Shown piece by piece: positions 60,733 to 64,000 of a stretch of DNA of 64,000 bases; position 1 is the first letter of the stretch; each line of letters opens with the position of its first letter. The notes beneath the pieces are model-generated. The model made no database searches and was not told the DNA's origin. It saw only the letters and a program-made list of their open reading frames with translations. The translations under genes were made by a program, and so were the position numbers. The stretch is from JAJTFW01 sp903922455 (GTDB lineage: Bacteria > Bacteroidota > Bacteroidia > AKYH767-A > OLB10). The stretch covers positions 124,001 to 188,000 of the forward strand of contig CALQEU020000003.1 of NCBI GenBank assembly GCA_943329665.2, written 5' to 3'.

Positions 60733-60969
60733 TTATTTAACGTTTGCTGAGATATAATCTACAGCTTGACCCACCGTAGAAATTTTCTCGGCTTGATCAT
60801 CAGGAATAGCAATGTTAAATTCCTTCTCAAACTCCATGATCAACTCCACTGTATCCAGTGAGTCGGCACCGAGGTCGTTGGTGAAACTTGATTCGTTAGT
60901 GATTTCGCTTTCGTCGACGCCTAATTTGTCAACTATGATGGCTTTTACTCTTGTTGCAATGTCAGACAT
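60733..60969 (-). CDS. acpP: Acyl carrier protein
   Basis: The 78-aa acidic protein holds the phosphopantetheine site Ser in GADSLDTVELIMEFE. The start MSDIATRVKAIIVDKLGVDE is also classic. It carries growing acyl chains for fabF (next gene), fabH and plsX (left end of the window) and lipB. It is the first gene of the acpP-fabF-rnc operon. A TACTTTTG element about 30 bp upstream gives a short leader. Confidence 0.97.
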   Translation of the reverse strand: MSDIATRVKAIIVDKLGVDESEITNESSFTNDLGADSLDTVELIMEFEKEFNIAIPDDQAEKISTVGQAVDYISANVK

Positions 60970-60998
60970 TGTTCTGTTGAATTGGTTAAGACAGGGGG

Positions 60999-61006
60999 CA
61001 AAAGTA
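60999..61006 (-). promoter_or_regulatory. -7 element TACTTTTG for acpP-fabF-rnc
   Basis: Exact TAnnTTTG match, 29 nt before the acpP ATG. No TTG at the expected -33 spacing was seen. Confidence 0.5.
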
Positions 61007-61163
61007 ATAAATAATAGAATTGCACCGCCTTAAATACTATAACACTGATTTTCAAACAATAATATTTTTTTAAGTCCAAAAAATTGAATTTTCAGATCAA
61101 AAATCCTCTTATTTTCCATTTCCAAAAGCCTATAATGAAGTTCCCAACCGGCTTTAAGGCAAA

Positions 61164-61187
61164 AAGAGCCGGCAAATACCGGCTCTT
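61164..61187 (-). terminator. Terminator of the HNH/HTH gene
   Basis: AAGAGCCGG (61164-61172) and CCGGCTCTT (61179-61187) pair perfectly with a 6-nt loop. On the minus strand TTTTT follows at once. It lies 5 bp after the stop at 61193. Confidence 0.85.
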
Positions 61188-61192
61188 CCTAA

Positions 61193-61747
61193 TTACGCTT
61201 TCACATGACTCCAGTTTTCACCGCTTTTAATGCGATAAAGCTGCATTTCACTGATTCCGAAATGGGCAGCAATCTGTTTCATTGTTTTTGTTCTTTTCTT
61301 ATCATCCATCATCTGTTTGATCTTTTTCACCATCACATCGGTCAATTTATGACCTTGTTTACGGTTAACAGATCGATAAGCTAACACGGCAGGGCTTTTC
61401 TGCTGATGTTTTTCCATCTCATCCTTAGTCACCCATTTCAAATTCTTTGCGCTATTGTTCTCTTTATTGAAGTTAAGATGGATTACATACTCATAACGAT
61501 CACTTCGCTTTGATAAAAAAGCCTCTGCCACTAGACGATGAATGAACAGCGTCATGTTTTTTCCATCGGGCTTTAATTTCAGTGTTGGATAACCACCCAT
61601 CAATGTCCCTTTTAAGAGGGAACCATCCTGAATACTGGTAGTGTAACTTACGAGTCGACCGTGATCGGAAACTGCATATTCGCAGCGAAAAATGCCCTTA
61701 TTGAAGCTGATCACTTTCCATTTTTCATTCTTGAGTGGTTTAACCAT
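61193..61747 (-). CDS. NUMOD4/HNH-like protein with C-terminal helix-turn-helix
   Basis: The 184-aa protein begins with a NUMOD4-type segment (NEKWKVISFNKGIFRCEYAV, then SDHGRLVSY). An HNH-like core follows (MTLFIHRLVAEAFLSKRSDR, YEYVIHLNFNKENNSAKNLK, WVTKDEM). It ends with an HTH (KLTDVMVKKIKQMMDDKKRT, IAAHFGISEMQLYRIKSGEN). In phage and homing HNH enzymes the core reads VNHINGIKTDN-x-x-x-NLEWVT. Here the first His and the final Asn-Leu-Lys-Trp are kept, but the second metal His is unclear, so nuclease activity is uncertain. It splits the acpP-purN neighbourhood, suggesting an inserted gene, or a domesticated regulator. Confidence 0.75.
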   Translation of the reverse strand: MVKPLKNEKWKVISFNKGIFRCEYAVSDHGRLVSYTTSIQDGSLLKGTLMGGYPTLKLKPDGKNMTLFIHRLVAEAFLSKRSDRYEYVIHLNFNKENNSAKNLKWVTKDEMEKHQQKSPAVLAYRSVNRKQGHKLTDVMVKKIKQMMDDKKRTKTMKQIAAHFGISEMQLYRIKSGENWSHVKA

Positions 61748-62178
61748 TTGATTGATTTTGATTAGGACTAAAGTATAAAAATATAGTATAGGCTTGACGT
61801 TAGGGAAAATAAATGAAAATTCACTTTAAATCGTCATAAAACTTTGATATTAAGTAATGTACAAGTAGCATTGGAACTATTAGAGCCTCGATCATCTACC
61901 GAACTGGTAGAGCTATAGCTATAAATAGGCCTATCAAAGTCAAGGATTTAGCCTCATTTGAATTATTCGCATTTTAAAAATCAACTTGCTGCATTACAAT
62001 AAAGGAAGAATTTGAATTCATATTAAGAAGAATGGTTTTACCAAGTAAAACAAATCCCATTCAAGCCTTTTAACATCATGTTGACGGGTTTTCACCTTGA
62101 GATAGGAGCCATTCATCAAAGCACACCCATTAAAAATTTAATGTGCCGATACCTTGCTTGAAGAACAAAAAAACAACA
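61748..62178. other. 431-bp gap with a cluster of small palindromes
   Basis: No gene is seen. At 61895-61934 three palindromic pieces are packed together: TCTACC/GGTAGA (5-nt loop), AGCTATAGCT and ATAGGCCTAT. They could be operator sites or a small structured RNA; nothing known is matched. Confidence 0.45.
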
Positions 62179-62361
62179 ATGAAAAAACAACAACATAATC
62201 ACAAGCGGATATTCATTGCCATCATGATCTTAACGGCGCTCATTTTTATGATGCTCGGACCCATGGCCAAGGCAAATCAAGTAGAAACTACCACAACTCT
62301 TTTCCTATTAGAGCATAATGTTCCTATCGTAACTATTATTAAATCAATCATCATCACCTAA
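62179..62361 (+). CDS. Tiny membrane protein, 60 aa (hypothetical)
   Basis: ATG 62179 opens a 60-codon frame: a basic/polar start (MKKQQHNHKRI), one hydrophobic helix (FIAIMILTALIFMMLGPMA) and a short tail ending in VTIIKSIIIT. A GTG 12 codons upstream is possible but adds only polar residues. No family is known to me. It stands 60 bp before purN on the same strand and may be a chance frame; the Met-rich helix with an Ala-x-Ala-like site (MAKA) could also be a signal peptide. Confidence 0.4.
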   Translation: MKKQQHNHKRIFIAIMILTALIFMMLGPMAKANQVETTTTLFLLEHNVPIVTIIKSIIIT

Positions 62362-62396
62362 TTATGAAAAAGATAAGCAAACGCATTTTGGAATTC

Positions 62397-62418
62397 GCAA
62401 AGCAAATCATTGCTTTGC
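62397..62418 (+). promoter_or_regulatory. 9-bp hairpin directly before purN
   Basis: GCAAAGCAA (62397-62405) pairs perfectly with TTGCTTTGC (62410-62418) around ATCA, ending 3 nt before the purN ATG. It would cover the ribosome-loading region. Confidence 0.45.
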
Positions 62419-62421
62419 ACC

Positions 62422-63003
62422 ATGGAGAAAATCGCCATATTAGCTTCGGGAAAGGGCAGCAACGCAGATCGTCTCTGCCAGCTTTTCAAACAACACCCAT
62501 CCGCACGCATACACCTCATAGCATGCGACCAAGAAACGGCTGGGGTTTACGAAATAGCTCGGGAGCACAAGGTCCAGGCCATCCATCTCAACCTTGAGCT
62601 GCGTAAAAATCACGGTGCCTTATTAAATCTACTGCAGGACGAAGGCATTACTTTTATTATATTAGCCGGTTACCTCCGACTCATTCCACATACTATCGTT
62701 CACGCCTATCCGAAAAGGATCATCAACTTGCATCCAGCCTTACTACCAAAGTTTGGTGGAAAAGGAATGCATGGCATGCATGTGCATGAAGCGGTGTATG
62801 CCGCGCAAGAAAAAGAAACAGGAATTACGATTCACTATGTGAATGAAAAGTATGATGAAGGTACCATCATTGCTCAATACAAAGTAGCTTTAAATTCTGA
62901 CGATACTCCTCAACAAATAGCTGCTAAAATTGCGAAACTGGAAGCGAAGTATTTTCCGCTTTGTGTAGAGGAAGTTATTCAAAAGCTGGATGCTAGATAC
63001 TAG
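62422..63003 (+). CDS. purN: Phosphoribosylglycinamide formyltransferase (GART, PurN)
   Basis: PurN transfers a formyl group from 10-formyl-THF to GAR in purine synthesis. From ATG 62422 the 193-aa protein starts EKIAILASGKGSNADRL (phosphate loop) and contains the catalytic set: Asn in RIINLHPALLPKFGGKGMHG, His in the same motif, and Asp in HYVNEKYDEGTIIAQ. LAGYLRLIPHTIV is also conserved. A small upstream frame (62364) in another phase overlaps the start and is not taken as a gene. The last residues (LDARY) and the stop are encoded by a 7-bp repeat array. In relatives purN lies beside acpP; here two extra genes intervene. Confidence 0.94.
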   Translation: MEKIAILASGKGSNADRLCQLFKQHPSARIHLIACDQETAGVYEIAREHKVQAIHLNLELRKNHGALLNLLQDEGITFIILAGYLRLIPHTIVHAYPKRIINLHPALLPKFGGKGMHGMHVHEAVYAAQEKETGITIHYVNEKYDEGTIIAQYKVALNSDDTPQQIAAKIAKLEAKYFPLCVEEVIQKLDARY

Positions 63004-63017
63004 ATGCTAGATGCTAG
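62990..63017 (+). repeat. Heptanucleotide array spanning the purN stop codon
   Basis: ATGCTAG (62990), ATACTAG (62997, containing the stop TAG), ATGCTAG (63004) and ATGCTAG (63011) are in perfect 7-bp register. Confidence 0.85.
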
Positions 63018-63039
63018 ATTCAATTATCAATTAAAAAAT

Positions 63040-63085
63040 AAATCCGCGCTAATCCTATTTATCCGATTCATCAGCGTTCAAATAC
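63040..63085. repeat. Dispersed spacer repeat, copy 3
   Basis: It begins AAATCCGCGCTAATCCTA and ends ATCAGCGTTCAAAT. It resembles the copy at 35753-35795 along its length. Confidence 0.55.
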
Positions 63086-63120
63086 GTAATTTTATTTGTT
63101 TAAGTTGCTCATATGGAAAA

Positions 63121-64000
63121 CTAAGCATTGGTTGTTTCCAACATCAATTCGCGCACAGAAGTAATAATAGCTTGTGCATCAAAATTACATTCGCGATAAA
63201 GTTCTTTTTGCTCACCATGTTCAATCCATGCATCGGGAATTCCTAATCGTTGAATTTGTGAACTGTAGTTATGATCAATCATAAATTCGGCGATGGCGCT
63301 ACCAAATCCACCTTGAATGCATCCATCTTCCACTGTGATAATATGCTTGAACTCTGAAAATATTTCATGCAATAAAGCAGCATCTAACGGCTTCACAAAA
63401 CGCATATCGTAGTGCGCCGGATATAAACCTTCTTCGGCTAATTGATCGCAGGCTTGTACTGCAAAATTACCGGGATGACCAATCGTTAAAATAGCCACTT
63501 TCTCTCCTCCACGAATCTTTCTTCCTTTGCCAACTGGAATCGCTTCAAAAGGTTTGCGCCAATCAATCATGACACCGTTTCCTCTCGGATAACGTATGGA
63601 AAATGGTCCCATTCCTGGATGACTTGCAGTATACATTAAGTTACGCAACTCTTGTTCATTCATTGGAGCAGATACGACCATGTTTGGAATGCATCTAAAG
63701 AAAGCCAAATCGAAAGAACCATGATGAGTAGGCCCATCGGCACCCGCAATTCCACCACGATCGAGACAAAATACAACATGTAAATTTTGCAATGCTACAT
63801 CGTGCACCACTTGATCGTAGGCACGCTGCATAAAGCTTGAGTAAATATTACAAAAGGGAATCATGCCTTGCGTCGCTAATCCTGCAGAGAATGTTACTGC
63901 ATGTTGCTCGGCAATACCTACATCGAAAGCGCGATCGGGCATGGCTTTCATCATAATGTTCAACGAACATCCGGATGGCATAGCAGGCGTAATCCCTACA
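63121..64000 (-). CDS. dxs: 1-deoxy-D-xylulose-5-phosphate synthase, C-terminal part (5' end outside window)
   Basis: DXS joins pyruvate and glyceraldehyde 3-phosphate (thiamine diphosphate dependent) to start the MEP pathway. The frame is open to base 64000 (VGITPAMPSGCSLN), so the ATG at 63981 is internal. The visible 292 residues cover the transketolase pyrimidine-binding domain (DRAFDVGIAEQHAVTFSAGL with the catalytic Glu, IYSSFMQRAYDQVVHDVALQ, DRGGIAGADGPTHHGSFDLA) and the C-terminal domain (VEDGCIQGGFGSAIAEFM). It is convergent with purN. Its pathway partner ispG is also in the window, 40 kb away. Confidence 0.95.
   Translation of the reverse strand, partial: VGITPAMPSGCSLNIMMKAMPDRAFDVGIAEQHAVTFSAGLATQGMIPFCNIYSSFMQRAYDQVVHDVALQNLHVVFCLDRGGIAGADGPTHHGSFDLAFFRCIPNMVVSAPMNEQELRNLMYTASHPGMGPFSIRYPRGNGVMIDWRKPFEAIPVGKGRKIRGGEKVAILTIGHPGNFAVQACDQLAEEGLYPAHYDMRFVKPLDAALLHEIFSEFKHIITVEDGCIQGGFGSAIAEFMIDHNYSSQIQRLGIPDAWIEHGEQKELYRECNFDAQAIITSVRELMLETTNA

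Noticed and set aside
61891..61945. tRNA- or riboswitch-like structure in the palindrome cluster
   Set aside because: No acceptor stem, no TTCGA loop and no known riboswitch core could be found.
62364..62597. 77-aa frame starting ATG 62364 over the purN start
   Set aside because: It overlaps purN in another phase and its second half is only the frame shadow of purN; a leader-peptide role cannot be excluded but has no support.

Overview
The window is a 64 kb, AT-rich, gene-dense piece of a Bacteroidota chromosome. The evidence is: at least seven secreted proteins ending in type IX secretion system (T9SS) sorting domains; one type B (gliding-motility-type) C-terminus; a short primary sigma factor (287 aa); TAnnTTTG promoter elements; a long-form IspG; an alpha2 glycyl-tRNA synthetase; and DUF349, SRPBCC and TonB-receptor genes typical of the phylum. 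Order and genus cannot be set from the sequence. No rRNA, tRNA, CRISPR array, prophage or intact insertion sequence was seen. Both ends cut a gene (plsX at the left, dxs at the right).

Layout. 0-4.7 kb: fatty-acid start genes plsX-fabH, then accB and accC, interrupted by a junction of two gene relics (a T9SS tail and a HipA C-terminus). 5-10.1 kb: one giant secreted beta-propeller/PKD/Ig-like protein. 10.1-15.7 kb: a MITE-like inverted-repeat element, SRPBCC, MarC and DgkA genes, a frameshifted T9SS gene, an exonuclease, a truncated carboxypeptidase-regulatory-like gene ending in 14-mer and 9-mer tandem repeats, and a serine hydrolase. 15.7-25 kb: a BNR-type secreted protein, lipB, a Kelch protein, ispG, a LamG protein and a 49-aa lipoprotein. 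25-28.3 kb: a UvrD-like helicase with a C-terminal HTH, a decayed RhuM gene and a 790-bp gene-free region with a long palindrome. 28.3-37.7 kb: AHSA1-like protein, two paralogous M43 metalloproteases, a DUF349 protein and another T9SS protein. 38-43.9 kb: glyS, cysteine desulfurase, an Fe-S repair hemerythrin protein, nrdB and the primary sigma factor. 44.2-51 kb: a phosphorelay island (TPR histidine kinase, response regulator, GldM-like secreted protein, REC-kinase-REC hybrid, Hpt protein, membrane-anchored receiver). 51-58.5 kb: NhaD antiporter, two overlapping APC permeases, a TonB-dependent receptor and a small exported partner. 58.5-64 kb: acpP-fabF-rnc, an HNH/HTH protein, a tiny membrane protein, purN and dxs.

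Functional themes. Core lipid and isoprenoid metabolism (plsX, fabH, accB/C, acpP, fabF, ispG, dxs, lipB, dgkA) alternates with outer-surface genes exported by the T9SS, whose machinery is not in the window. The Fe-S genes (cysteine desulfurase, RIC-like protein) lie near Fe-dependent nrdB. The 44-51 kb island holds every class of part needed for a phosphorelay (kinase, receivers, Hpt) but no DNA-binding output domain.

The most unusual pattern is in the spacers. Short direct-repeat arrays, mostly of period 7 (also 8, 9 and 14), begin at or inside the stop codons of several unrelated genes. Two other genes, ispG and the giant secreted gene, place their stop codon at the same position of an identical 12-mer. 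This suggests that dispersed repeats insert or expand at gene 3' ends in this genome.
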